This document shows positions 1 to 7,740 of a DNA stretch of 64,000 bases, one piece after another. Origin of the DNA: CAVRQM01 sp965246915 (GTDB lineage Bacteria > Pseudomonadota > Alphaproteobacteria > Acetobacterales > Acetobacteraceae). Every line of letters begins with the position of its first letter. Position 1 is the stretch's first letter. The position numbers and the translations under genes are program-made. The notes beneath the pieces are model-generated. The model saw only the letters and a program-made list of their open reading frames with translations, made no database searches and was not told where the DNA came from. The DNA lies in contig CBDFGB010000009.1 in NCBI GenBank assembly GCA_965246915.1, positions 82,949 to 146,948 on the forward strand, given 5' to 3'.

Positions 1-1
1 G

Positions 2-376
2 CAATTGCACAAGACGATCGTGTTCGTGACGCACGACCTTGAGGAGGCCGTGCGCCTGGGCGATCGGATCGCCATCATGGCCGGCGGCCAGATTTTACAA
101 ATTGGAACCGCCGAGGATTTGGTGCTGCGGCCAGTCGACGGCTACGTGCGCAACTTCGTCGCCGGGATCCCGCGTGAGCGGGTGATCCGGGTCGGCTCCG
201 TGATGGCGCCCGCCGGCCCCAGCGTCGGCAGCGACCGGCCGGTCGGCAGGGCGGCGACGCTGTCGGACGTCATGCGGCAGGTGATTGCGTCCGACGATCC
301 CGTCGCCGTCAGCGACGAGGGCGGCGGGATCGTGGGCCAGATCTCCCGCACGGACCTAGCCGCATGCCTCGGCTGA
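2..376 (+). CDS. ProV/OpuA-type ABC transporter ATP-binding subunit, 3' end only
   Basis: C-terminal end of the ATPase of a glycine betaine/proline/choline-type importer; the 5' part lies outside the window. The visible part opens with the H-loop region (FVTHDLEEA), followed by the usual DRIAIMAGG segment and a tail of about 60 residues resembling a single CBS domain, as found in osmolyte-regulated ProV/OpuA ATPases. The stop overlaps the start of the permease gene by 13 nt, so the two are almost certainly co-translated. The substrate class is inferred from the CBS tail and the permease type; no binding protein is visible here. Confidence 0.85.
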   Translation, partial: QLHKTIVFVTHDLEEAVRLGDRIAIMAGGQILQIGTAEDLVLRPVDGYVRNFVAGIPRERVIRVGSVMAPAGPSVGSDRPVGRAATLSDVMRQVIASDDPVAVSDEGGGIVGQISRTDLAACLG

Positions 377-2388
377 TCGCCGGCCACCCGTCCGTCGGAT
401 CCCGGGCGCTGGGTCGCGGCAGCGCCCGCCTCGGGCCGGCCCTGGTCACGGTCGGGCTTCTGGTCCTGGTCGCGCTCCTGGCCTTGGCGACCATGTCCGG
501 CAGGCTCGGGTGGTTCGACCGCTATCCCGCGTCATGGGTCATCGATCCGGCCCCTGCCATCGACGCCTTCCTCCGATACGTCTCGCGGGATCTCGCAGTC
601 GGCACGCTGAAGGTCAGCGATATAACGCGCGCTATCAGTGCGGTGGTCGGTGCTCCGGTCGGCCTCCTGGTCTCCGGGCTCACGGACGGGCTGTATGTCA
701 CTTTGCCGGGCGGGGCCGAGGTCGCGATCCCGCCGGTGCCCTGGATCCTGCCGGCAGCCCTGATGGTCCTGGTCCCGTACCGTGTCGCGGGCATGGGCGC
801 GTCCCTGCTCGCGCTGCTGACGGTGGCCTACGTTCTCGTCTCGGGCCTATGGGTCTCCACGCTGACGACGCTTGTCTCGGTCCTGCTGTCGGTGACCCTG
901 GCCAGCACGCTCGGTGTGCTACTCGGAATCGCGTCCAGCTTCTCCCGACGCCTTTCGTTGGTGCTGGAGCCGGTCTACGACGCCACCCAGACGGTGCCGA
1001 TCTTCTCGTATCTCGCCGTCATCCTCGTGTTCTTCGGCTTCGGCACGGTTGCCGCGTTGACCGCGACCGTCCTGTTCGCCATGGTGCCGATGGCGCGCGC
1101 TACCGAACTCGCGCTGCGGCAGACGCCGCAATCGATCCAGGATCTTGCGCGCATCAGCGGGTGCACGCCGCCGCAGCGGCTGTTCCTGGTGCTGCTCCCC
1201 ACATCGCGGCAAGATCTGCTGCTGGGCCTCAACCAAGTGACGGTACTGTCGCTGGCCATGGTGATCGTCGCCTCCATCATCGGTGCCGGCGGCCTGGGCG
1301 CGGACGTGCTGCGTGCGTTGAAATCGTTGCGATTGGCTGAGGCTCTCCAGGCGGGGCTCGCGATCTCGCTAATCGCCATCAGCATCGACCGGACGCTGCG
1401 GGCGTGGGCGACGCGGAGCCGCCAGGTGGGCGCGCCAGGCGTGGCCCGTCGTGGGGTGCTGTTCTGGTGCCTACTGCTGCTTGGTGCCGCGACGTGTGCC
1501 GCCTGGTTCGACGCGCGCCTGCTGTATCACTGGGACCGCCCCCTGATCCAGTTCGGTACCTATTTTGGCCAAGGCGGAGGGCAACCTGGCGGTGCGGTGC
1601 TGAGCGGTTTGAAGGTCGCCCAGGGCTGGTTCGTCGGCTGGATCCTGCTGCCCTATCGCGACGCCGTGTCGGGGCTTCCTTGGGGGCCCGTCGCTGTGGC
1701 AGCGACTGTTTCCATCGGCGCCCTGGCCAATTGGCGCACCGCGCTGACTTGCGGCGCGCTGTTGGTGCTGCTGGCCGCGCTCGGCCTGTGGGACCGGGCG
1801 ATGCTTTCACTCTACCTCGTCAGCCTCTCGCTGCTCGCGGCGTTCCTGATGGGGTTCCCGCTCGGCGTGCTGGTCGGGCTAAGCAACCGGGCCTATGCGG
1901 TGACCGGGGTCCTGACCGACATCGTCCAGACATTGCCGACGTTCGTCTACCTGATTCCGGTGGTCATGCTGTTCGGGGCTGGCGACTTCCCGGCCTTCGT
2001 CGCGATCGTCGTCTACCTGGTGGCGCCGATCGTCCGCTACACGGCGGCGGGCATCCAGTCGGTGCCGGCGGGCCTCCGCGAGGCCGCCGAGATGGCCGGA
2101 TGCACGGTTTATCAGAAGATCACCTACTTGCTCTTGCCCGTCGCTGCACCGCAACTGATTTTGGGCGTGAACCAGGCCGTGATGCTCGGGTTCGGAATGC
2201 TTGTGATCACAGCGCTGGTGGGGTCGCGAGGTCTGGAGGAAGTGACGCTGGTCGCCATCTCCAAGGTCCAGCCGGGCTCAGGACTGGTTGCGGGTTTCGG
2301 GATCTCCGCGCTCGCTATCGTGGTCGATCGGCTGTTGCGTGGAGCGAGCGGAAGGCTCGCCAGGCGCACCCGTCTGGTAGCGCCATGA
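364..2388 (+). CDS. Fused double ProW-type permease of a quaternary-amine ABC transporter
   Basis: Integral membrane protein of 674 aa, about twice the length of a normal ProW/OpuAB permease. It carries two binding-protein-dependent permease domains in tandem. The first has its EAA coupling loop at about residues 240-280 (SIQDLARISGCTPPQ) and the second at about 555-595 (GLREAAEMAGCTVYQK). Each half has its own set of hydrophobic helices, and a further hydrophobic stretch lies between them. One polypeptide can therefore supply both membrane halves that normally come from a homodimer. It overlaps the ATPase gene upstream. The ATG at 364 is chosen because the protein reads immediately into a Pro/Gly-rich N-terminus before the first membrane segment. 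Solute specificity is inferred from family only. Confidence 0.88.
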   Translation: MPRLIAGHPSVGSRALGRGSARLGPALVTVGLLVLVALLALATMSGRLGWFDRYPASWVIDPAPAIDAFLRYVSRDLAVGTLKVSDITRAISAVVGAPVGLLVSGLTDGLYVTLPGGAEVAIPPVPWILPAALMVLVPYRVAGMGASLLALLTVAYVLVSGLWVSTLTTLVSVLLSVTLASTLGVLLGIASSFSRRLSLVLEPVYDATQTVPIFSYLAVILVFFGFGTVAALTATVLFAMVPMARATELALRQTPQSIQDLARISGCTPPQRLFLVLLPTSRQDLLLGLNQVTVLSLAMVIVASIIGAGGLGADVLRALKSLRLAEALQAGLAISLIAISIDRTLRAWATRSRQVGAPGVARRGVLFWCLLLLGAATCAAWFDARLLYHWDRPLIQFGTYFGQGGGQPGGAVLSGLKVAQGWFVGWILLPYRDAVSGLPWGPVAVAATVSIGALANWRTALTCGALLVLLAALGLWDRAMLSLYLVSLSLLAAFLMGFPLGVLVGLSNRAYAVTGVLTDIVQTLPTFVYLIPVVMLFGAGDFPAFVAIVVYLVAPIVRYTAAGIQSVPAGLREAAEMAGCTVYQKITYLLLPVAAPQLILGVNQAVMLGFGMLVITALVGSRGLEEVTLVAISKVQPGSGLVAGFGISALAIVVDRLLRGASGRLARRTRLVAP

Positions 2389-2494
2389 CAACACCCGAGG
2401 CACGCCCGCCTGACTCCCGGGCGGAGTTTGTACGACGCGAATGTATGCCCCGAGATTTAGCTAACACCCCGTTGCGTAGACACGGATCACACTA

Positions 2495-3352
2495 GGTCGC
2501 GTGGACAAAGCGCATAAGGGGGATTTCCCCGACGCGGCGAAGCATGATTCGAAGCTGATCTTCATGCGGGAGATCAGCGGTGATCCGAGGCCTTCTGAGC
2601 GACGACGAGTGGGCGTTCTTCGAGCCGTTCGTGATCGAGCGCGGTCCCTTGCGGGGGCGTCCGCCTGCCGACCACCGTCGCACGCTGGACGCGGTGTTCT
2701 GGATTGCCCGAACTGGGGCGCCGTGGCGCGATCTGCCGGAAGAACTCGGCAACTGGAACTCGGTGCACCGGCAATACCGTCGCTGGACGGCCGGCGGGCT
2801 ATGGGACCTGATGCTTGAAGCTCTTGCAGAGGGCGGCGGCAACGATGCCGTGCAGATGGTCGACAGCACAGTCATCCGGGCACACCACTGTGCCGCCGGC
2901 GCAAGGGGGGGACTCAAAACCAGGCTCTTGGCCGCTCGCGCGGTGGCTTTTCAACCAAAGTCCATGCCCGGACCAACGCTGAGGGTCTTGCGATCGCGCT
3001 CCTGCTGACGCCGGGCGAGGCCCACGACAGCACGGCCTTCACCGATCTCATGGCCGAGCACGATGCCGATCCTGAGGTCATGCTGGCCGACAAGGGATAC
3101 GACAGTGACGCCATCCGCGAGGAGGTTCGCGCCCGGGGCGGCACACCCGAGATCCCCACTAAGAAGAACCGGCACGTCCAGCACACGGTCAACCGCGCCT
3201 TGTATGCGACGCGAAACAGGATCGAGCGCTTTTTCAACCGCCTCAAGAACAGCAGACGCGTGGCCACTCGATATGATCATACCGCAAGTAGCTTCCTCGG
3301 CTTCGCCAAGCTCGCTACGATCAAACAGTGGATTAACTTTGTCCACGCGACC
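2495..3352 (+). mobile_element. Complete IS5-family insertion sequence (IS427-like group), 858 bp
   Basis: Bounded by perfect 16-bp inverted repeats, 2495-2510 (GGTCGCGTGGACAAAG) and 3337-3352. Directly outside both ends is the dinucleotide TA (2493-2494 and 3353-3354), the expected 2-bp target duplication, so the identity seen by eye extends to 18 bp. It holds one transposase split over two frames. The ends and both frames are intact, so the element may still be mobile. It sits just downstream of the ABC permease gene and does not break a recognisable gene. Confidence 0.93.
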
Positions 3353-3355
3353 TAA
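2580..3355 (+). CDS. IS5-family transposase made by a -1 frameshift
   Basis: DDE transposase of the element at 2495-3352. The first frame (2580-3008) holds the N-terminal DUF4096-like domain (LLSDDEWAFFEPF, GAPWRDLPEELGNWNSV) and the first catalytic Asp (MVDSTVIRAHH). The rest lies in the -1 frame: GRSRGGFSTKVHA, the second Asp (LADKGYDSD) and the catalytic Glu region (RNRIERFFNRLKN), ending at 3355. The frames join at a run of seven G (2905-2911), a typical slippery site; programmed -1 frameshifting is known in this IS group. The stop codon is completed by the flanking TA and next base, outside the element. Confidence 0.9.
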
Positions 3356-3446
3356 TCGCCTCGTTGCGCGAGGCAACGATTTCTTGAAAGCCGATCCGGC
3401 CATGGACGAGAGCCTTCGTTTGGTCACCCACCTCCTGGAACAAGAG

Positions 3447-3545
3447 ACAACCATTGAACACCTCGCATAGGTCGACGGCGCGCTTGTTGCCCCTTCGCTC
3501 GGCAGGCGGAATGAGCGGCCCGACCCGTGACCATTCATCATCCGT
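3447..3545 (-). pseudogene. Fragment of a second IS5-type transposase N-terminus
   Basis: About 33 codons with the typical start of an IS5/IS1031-like transposase: DDEWSRVGPLIPPAERRGNK followed by RAVDLCEVFNGC. The reading frame runs in from the truncated ribB sequence and loses any transposase likeness after NGC. This is therefore a remnant of an older insertion, unrelated to the intact element 100 bp away. The exact ends are uncertain. Confidence 0.7.
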
Positions 3546-3975
3546 CTGCAATCCAGCTGCGCGCGCCAACTCGACGGCCGCTTCTGTATGATCCCGCCGC
3601 TGCAGCACGCTGCAGTTGACGCCACGCAATGGAAACACATGTCGGCCGAACGCGTCCCACCCGGTTGCCGGATCGGCCAGGCCGCGAAGCGTGAGACTGC
3701 CGTCAGCAGCGGAGATGCTACTCATGGTTCCGGTTTTCGTCGACCGAGATGGTGAAAGCGGTCTGCATCGCGTCGTTATTGTCGGACCAAACTTGGGGCA
3801 GCCGTAGCCCCTCCATGCGCTCGGAAGTGAGGCGCGCGCAGATTACGCCGCCGGAGCGGCGTGGCAGCCCCGGCTGCCATGATGAGGGCACCCTCCCTCT
3901 CCCATCCTTCATCATCGACCACCATACCCCGCGGCGGATTGCGTCTATCGCCTCCGGCACCAGTAAAATTTGCAT
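3546..3975 (-). pseudogene. ribB: ribB pseudogene (3,4-dihydroxy-2-butanone 4-phosphate synthase), shattered
   Basis: Remains of the riboflavin-pathway enzyme that converts ribulose 5-phosphate to dihydroxybutanone phosphate plus formate. Pieces appear in family order in three frames: PEAIDAIRRG (from ATG 3975), then MVVDDEGWEREGALIMAA (3925 on), then VICARLTSERMEGLRLPQ and TAFTISVDENR, then ISAADGSLTLRGLADPAT with HVFPLR and HTEAAVELARAAGL. At least three frameshifts and a deletion of roughly ten residues after the ATP motif separate them. The 3' end is replaced by a transposase fragment. A plausible ribosome site (GGGGAGCG) precedes ATG 3975. It cannot encode an active enzyme; a working ribB or ribBA must exist elsewhere. 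Confidence 0.85.
3908..3925. repeat. Copy 1 of an 18-nt direct repeat (inside the ribB remnant)
   Basis: TTCATCATCGACCACCAT here matches 5350-5367 at 17 of 18 positions in the same orientation. In this copy it encodes the MVVDDE stretch of the ribB pseudogene on the minus strand. Whether the pair is functional or a duplicated scrap is unknown. Confidence 0.5.
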
Positions 3976-4305
3976 CTTTGACGCTCCCCGGAGTGGCCGG
4001 ACGTTCGCTCTCCGGGATACTTTAAGATCAATAACTACATACAGAGTTTTCCCCTGTAACAACTTGACGTATGTAGTTTTGAATCCTTTATGCATGATGA
4101 CTCACATTTGGCAGCGTTCAGCTTTGGCGGATATACTAAGAATGTCGCACCACGCGGCCATGCGTCGGTCGCCAAGCGACCTCCCGTCGAGACTGGTCAG
4201 CTGCATATAGAACAGAGCTCGACTGTCCGTAGTCCGGAGTGACAATCGGTGGGATTGAGCGTATTGGCGAGTGGCCACGTTGCGCCGTGGCCTGGACTGG
4301 CGGGG
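3976..4305. other. Intergenic region between the ribB remnant and the GntR gene
   Basis: About 330 bp that are visibly more AT-rich around 4010-4090 than the surrounding DNA. It contains the inverted repeat listed separately (4033-4078) and presumably divergent promoters. No coding sequence is recognisable beyond a possible longer N-terminus of the GntR protein. Confidence 0.6.
4033..4078. promoter_or_regulatory. Inverted repeat AACTACATAC / GTATGTAGTT in a divergent promoter region
   Basis: Arms 4033-4042 and 4069-4078 are perfect 10-bp complements separated by 26 nt. They lie upstream of the ribB remnant (58 nt from its ATG 3975) and upstream of the GntR gene on the other strand. The position fits a pair of regulator half-sites, possibly for the adjacent GntR protein. 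A long-range stem-loop is also possible. No binding is shown by the sequence itself. Confidence 0.45.
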
Positions 4306-5199
4306 ATGATGCGACAGATTGCAGGACGGAGGGCGAATGGGAAACGCGATATTTGGCCAGCCATGCCGACGGCAATAGTCGGGCAGGCCGTGACTGCATC
4401 CGCTGAGGTCGACGCCAGCGAGGATGGGTCATCCAGTCTAGAGGTCGCATACGAACTGACCCGCCGAGCCATACTCCATGCCGACCTCAAGCCAGGCACC
4501 GTGATTTCGCAGGTGAAGCTGGCACAGCGGATCGGCGTCAGCCGAACTCCGCTGCGAGAGGCTCTCCGCCTCCTCCAACGGGAGGGGCTTGTGGAGGCCG
4601 AACACAATCGACGCGTCCGGATTGCCGCGATGTCAGTCGATGATCTTCAGGAACTTTACGCTCTCCGCATCACCATCGAGGCGATGGCGATCCGGGTGAG
4701 CATCCCTTTTATGACGAATGAAGATTTTGACACCCTAAGTAAGCATCTCGCCTGTATGCACGAGTTGCAGGACGCTACCGTGGACGAGTGGGAGATTCCG
4801 CATCGCGAGTTCCACCGTCGGTTGGTTCGGTATTCCGGCGAGCGTATCCAGCGTACAATCGAGGAACTCTCCGACCATGCCGAACGATATCGTCGAGCCT
4901 TCATCTCCCAGATGCGTGGACGCGGCTGGAACGCGAGTTCAGAGGAACACTCGCGCATCCTGGCCTGCTGCAAGGAACGCAACGTGGGCGACGCGTCGGC
5001 GGCCCTGGCGCGTCATCTTGCTCGAACACCGCTAACCGTGATGATGCACGAAGCGCCCGAGCATGAGCCTGCGCTCGTCCGCGCTGCCGTTCGAGCCGTT
5101 ACCGAGTGTGGCGACGGCGTCGCATCGCACCAGCCGAGCTCGCTACCGCTTCGGCGGCCCGGTACCGACCAGCCACAACACGTCGCCGAATCGAAGTAA
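4306..5199 (+). CDS. GntR-family transcriptional regulator, FadR/FCD subfamily
   Basis: DNA-binding regulator. The N-terminal winged helix-turn-helix is plain (LTRRAILHADLKPGTVISQ, VSRTPLREALRLLQREGLV). An all-helical FCD effector domain follows (LQELYALRITIEAMAIR, then the metal/ligand-binding type segment FHRRLVRYSG and EEHSRILACC). The protein is about 297 aa, longer than usual because of about 50 extra N-terminal residues and a Pro/Ser-rich tail of about 45. ATG 4306 or 4309 follows GGCGGGG; ATG 4363 is also possible. It reads toward the aldo/keto reductase, so the two genes are convergent. The effector is unknown; members often sense organic acids or sugar acids. Confidence 0.88.
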   Translation: MMRQIAGRRANGKRDIWPAMPTAIVGQAVTASAEVDASEDGSSSLEVAYELTRRAILHADLKPGTVISQVKLAQRIGVSRTPLREALRLLQREGLVEAEHNRRVRIAAMSVDDLQELYALRITIEAMAIRVSIPFMTNEDFDTLSKHLACMHELQDATVDEWEIPHREFHRRLVRYSGERIQRTIEELSDHAERYRRAFISQMRGRGWNASSEEHSRILACCKERNVGDASAALARHLARTPLTVMMHEAPEHEPALVRAAVRAVTECGDGVASHQPSSLPLRRPGTDQPQHVAESK

Positions 5200-5349
5200 G
5201 CGCGTCCGCGACGGTCTCGTGGTGCCTGTGTCCTATTGTGGGCAAGAATATCCACGCCGAGCCCATTCTGGCGATTATTGCGCCACGGTATCGCGCCGCT
5301 GCGCCTGCTTCCACTCGTGCACGATAATTACCTAGAAGCGCTCCAAAGC

Positions 5350-5367
5350 TTCATCATAGACCACCAT
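5350..5367. repeat. Copy 2 of the 18-nt direct repeat
   Basis: TTCATCATAGACCACCAT, one mismatch from 3908-3925. It lies in the non-coding gap (5200-5466) between the convergent GntR and aldo/keto reductase genes. On the minus strand it would read MVVYDE, so it could be a tiny displaced piece of the same ribB sequence. Apart from this repeat I see nothing in the gap. Confidence 0.4.
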
Positions 5368-5466
5368 TCAGCGTCGTGTGGTCCGAACAGAACGATAATC
5401 CTGCCGTAGCGCGCTTCCTGTCCCTTGCGAATTAAAGTAACGGCACGACTTGCCGGGGCCAAGCAC

Positions 5467-6288
5467 CTAGTCCCAGTCCGGCGCCCAAGGCACCAGATCG
5501 CGGCCCACAATGCGGAAATTGGTTTGGGCCAGATCACCAATCCTTTTCATGTCGATACTCGACAAGGTGAAATCCATGACGTCGAAGTTTGCCGCGATAT
5601 TCGCCGGCTTGGTCGACATCGTGTTAATCGGCACGCCCATCTGCAGGATCCAGCGCAACACCACCTGCCCCGCCGACTTGCCGTAACGAGCGCCGATCTC
5701 CGCGAACAGCGGGTACTTGAACACCTCGCCCCGCGCCACCGAGCAATACGACGATAGGGGAATGTCGGTCGCGGCCGCCGCGTCGAGCAGAACCGATTGA
5801 TCGAGCAGAGGATGAAACTCGACCTGATTGACGGCCAATGGCGTCCCGATAGTCGCCCTGGCCGTCCGCATCATCGCGGCGGTATAGTTGCTGACGCCGA
5901 TATGCGATGCAAGACCGGCACGATGCGCCTCTTCCAGCAGCCGCAGCGATGGCGCGACGTCGCCGTTGACCGGCGGCCAATGAAGAAGCAGAACATCGAC
6001 ACGGTCCAGCCCAAGCGCACGCAGACTCGTCTCTACCGACGCAATGAACCGGTCGGCCGCGAAATTGTCGGGGTGGACCTTCGTCGTCACGCACAACTCG
6101 TCGCGCGGCAGGCCGAGACCGGACAGGACCGCGCCGACCTCAGCCTCATTTCCATACATCTGCGCAGTGTCGATCGCCCGGTAGCCGGCCGCCACTGCGG
6201 CGGACAGCGCGCTCGCCAGCTCGGGACCACGGAGCGGAAATGTCCCGAACGACCGCTGATAGGTCTTCTCGAAATAGATGCTTGTCAT
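5467..6288 (-). CDS. Aldo/keto reductase (2,5-diketo-D-gluconate reductase-like)
   Basis: Cytosolic NAD(P)H-dependent carbonyl reductase of 273 aa with the AKR (beta/alpha)8 fold. The catalytic tetrad is complete: Asp40 and Tyr45 in AIDTAQMYGNE, Lys70 in TTKVHP, His103 in LLLHWP. Family motifs GVSNYTAAMM and VNQVEFHPLL are present. Its C-terminus is that of the short prokaryotic AKR5-like group. It is divergent from the ABC importer operon, sharing a 268-bp promoter region with operator site 1. Reduction of a keto or aldehyde group on a sugar-derived compound is a reasonable inference; the substrate is unknown. Confidence 0.9.
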   Translation of the reverse strand: MTSIYFEKTYQRSFGTFPLRGPELASALSAAVAAGYRAIDTAQMYGNEAEVGAVLSGLGLPRDELCVTTKVHPDNFAADRFIASVETSLRALGLDRVDVLLLHWPPVNGDVAPSLRLLEEAHRAGLASHIGVSNYTAAMMRTARATIGTPLAVNQVEFHPLLDQSVLLDAAAATDIPLSSYCSVARGEVFKYPLFAEIGARYGKSAGQVVLRWILQMGVPINTMSTKPANIAANFDVMDFTLSSIDMKRIGDLAQTNFRIVGRDLVPWAPDWD

Positions 6289-6447
6289 GCCTCCCCCCTT
6301 TGAGCCTGCGGAGCGCCGCCTCCGCCACCGGGCCGTCCCGACGCCGCGCCGGCCTGACGCTATTTAACCATCCAGATGTTTACAAGATAGCGGCCGCCGG
6401 CTTGGCTTCGTCACGTTCCCCGTTGCATGGCCATCCAGGCTCAGGTA

Positions 6448-6462
6448 GTAACTAAACGGTTC
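6448..6462. promoter_or_regulatory. Candidate operator site 1 (GTAACTAAACGGTTC)
   Basis: Near-palindrome GTAACT-N3-CGGTT, 95 nt before the GTG start of the binding-protein gene and 160 nt before the divergent aldo/keto reductase. It matches the sites at 15833 and 21386 in 13 or more of 15 positions. The repeated use in three promoter regions of one gene cluster, with a TetR gene inside the cluster, is the reason to call it an operator. Confidence 0.6.
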
Positions 6463-6556
6463 GTCCCGCTGGTCAAGAAAGGCGGGGCCGCGACAGGTGG
6501 CGCAAACGCCGCCGCCGCGAACGATGTCCAATGCCGGGGCCACCAGGGAGGAACGG

Positions 6557-7675
6557 GTGTCTTTCATCAAAAGCTTCATCGAGCATGAGAAACTGCGCCG
6601 CCGCGACGTGCTGATTGGCACCGCGCTCGGCCTGGGCGGCGGCGTCGTCAGCGACGTGATGGCGCCGCGCGCCGCTCACGCCGCCACCGCGGAGCCGACC
6701 TTGAGCTGGAGCTATCGCGACCGGACCAACCCTTATTGGAACTCGATCGTCTCTGGCGGCGAGGCGTTCGTCGAAAGCCTCGGCAAGCGGAAATCCGATC
6801 TGGTCAATCTCATCAACGACGGATCAAGCGAGAAGTCGCTGGCCGACATCAAGGCGCTGGTCTCCAAGACCCGTGGCGCGTGCGCAATCGCTTGCGATGC
6901 CAACGACTCGCCGAATTGCCGCCCGGTCGTAGAGGCGGTCAAGGCCGGCAGCGGCCATATCTTCACGATCTGGAACAAGACCGACGATCTGCACCCGTGG
7001 GATATCGGCGACAGTTGGGTTGGACACATGAGCTGGTCCGACCTGGAGCCGGCCGAGCAGACCGCGACGATCCTGTTCAAGGCGATGGGTGGCAAGGGCG
7101 CCATCGTGGGTATCGGCGGGATCGCCGCCAACATCCCGGCTATTGAGCGTCGACAGGGCATGGAGAACGCCCGCAAGAAATTCCCCGGGATCGAATTGCT
7201 CGACTACCAGGCCGGCGACTGGATCACGACGAAGGCCAATGAGATCATGACCAGCTACATCACCGCCCACGGCGACAAGATCGGCGGGGTGTTCTGCGCC
7301 AACGACACGATGGCGTTCGGAGTGATCGAAGCTCTGCGCGCGGAGGGATTGGCCGGGAAGATCCCGGTCGTCGCCTATGACGGCGCGTCCCAAGCTATCG
7401 ACTACCTCATGACCGGCGAGTTGCTCGCGACCGTCTACACCAACCCGTACTGGGGGGGCGGTATCTCGCTGGCCCTGGCGTACTACGCCTCGATCGGGGC
7501 GTTCCAGCCATCCAAGGAGCCGAACGAACATCGCGAGTTCTACGGCCCGACCATCCTCATCACTCCGAAGGACGCCGCTGCCTTCAAAAAGAAGTATGTG
7601 CAGTCAACGCCGACCTACGATTGGAAGGACTTCTTCGGCCCGACCAACGGACAGATCAAATACGGCCGCTATTGA
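6557..7675 (+). CDS. Sugar ABC transporter periplasmic binding protein (RbsB/MglB type)
   Basis: Periplasmic solute receptor of a ribose/galactose/inositol-class importer. GTG 6557 is chosen as the start because GGGAGG lies just upstream; an in-frame ATG at 6497 has no such site. The N-terminus has a twin-arginine-like signal (KLRRRDVLIGTALGLGGG) ending in APRAAHAATA, so Tat export is likely. The mature part is a type I periplasmic binding fold (NPYWNSIVSG near the start, GVFCANDTMAFGVIEALR, VVAYDGASQAIDYL). It is followed by permease, ATPase and second permease genes on the same strand, forming a complete importer. The ligand is unknown. Confidence 0.92.
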   Translation: MSFIKSFIEHEKLRRRDVLIGTALGLGGGVVSDVMAPRAAHAATAEPTLSWSYRDRTNPYWNSIVSGGEAFVESLGKRKSDLVNLINDGSSEKSLADIKALVSKTRGACAIACDANDSPNCRPVVEAVKAGSGHIFTIWNKTDDLHPWDIGDSWVGHMSWSDLEPAEQTATILFKAMGGKGAIVGIGGIAANIPAIERRQGMENARKKFPGIELLDYQAGDWITTKANEIMTSYITAHGDKIGGVFCANDTMAFGVIEALRAEGLAGKIPVVAYDGASQAIDYLMTGELLATVYTNPYWGGGISLALAYYASIGAFQPSKEPNEHREFYGPTILITPKDAAAFKKKYVQSTPTYDWKDFFGPTNGQIKYGRY

Positions 7676-7740
7676 GGCAAACCTCCTGATCGGCGGGGTG
7701 CGCGCGCACCTCGACGGCCGGACGCTTCAAAGGAGAGGTC

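Noticed and set aside
2385..2495. A 36-codon frame overlapping the permease stop (ATGA) and ending at the IS boundary, possibly a gene cut by the IS
   Set aside because: Removing the IS and one TA copy still gives a stop at the same place, and the peptide has no recognisable motif. It is probably not a gene.
1404..2495. Long open frame in another phase over the second half of the permease gene
   Set aside because: Arg/Gly-rich translation typical of an out-of-frame reading of GC-rich DNA; the permease frame has clear transport motifs.
3362..3378. Hairpin CGTTG-N7-CAACG followed by a T-rich stretch just outside the IS right end, possible terminator
   Set aside because: The stem is only 5 bp and the T-run is short and interrupted, so I do not call it a terminator.
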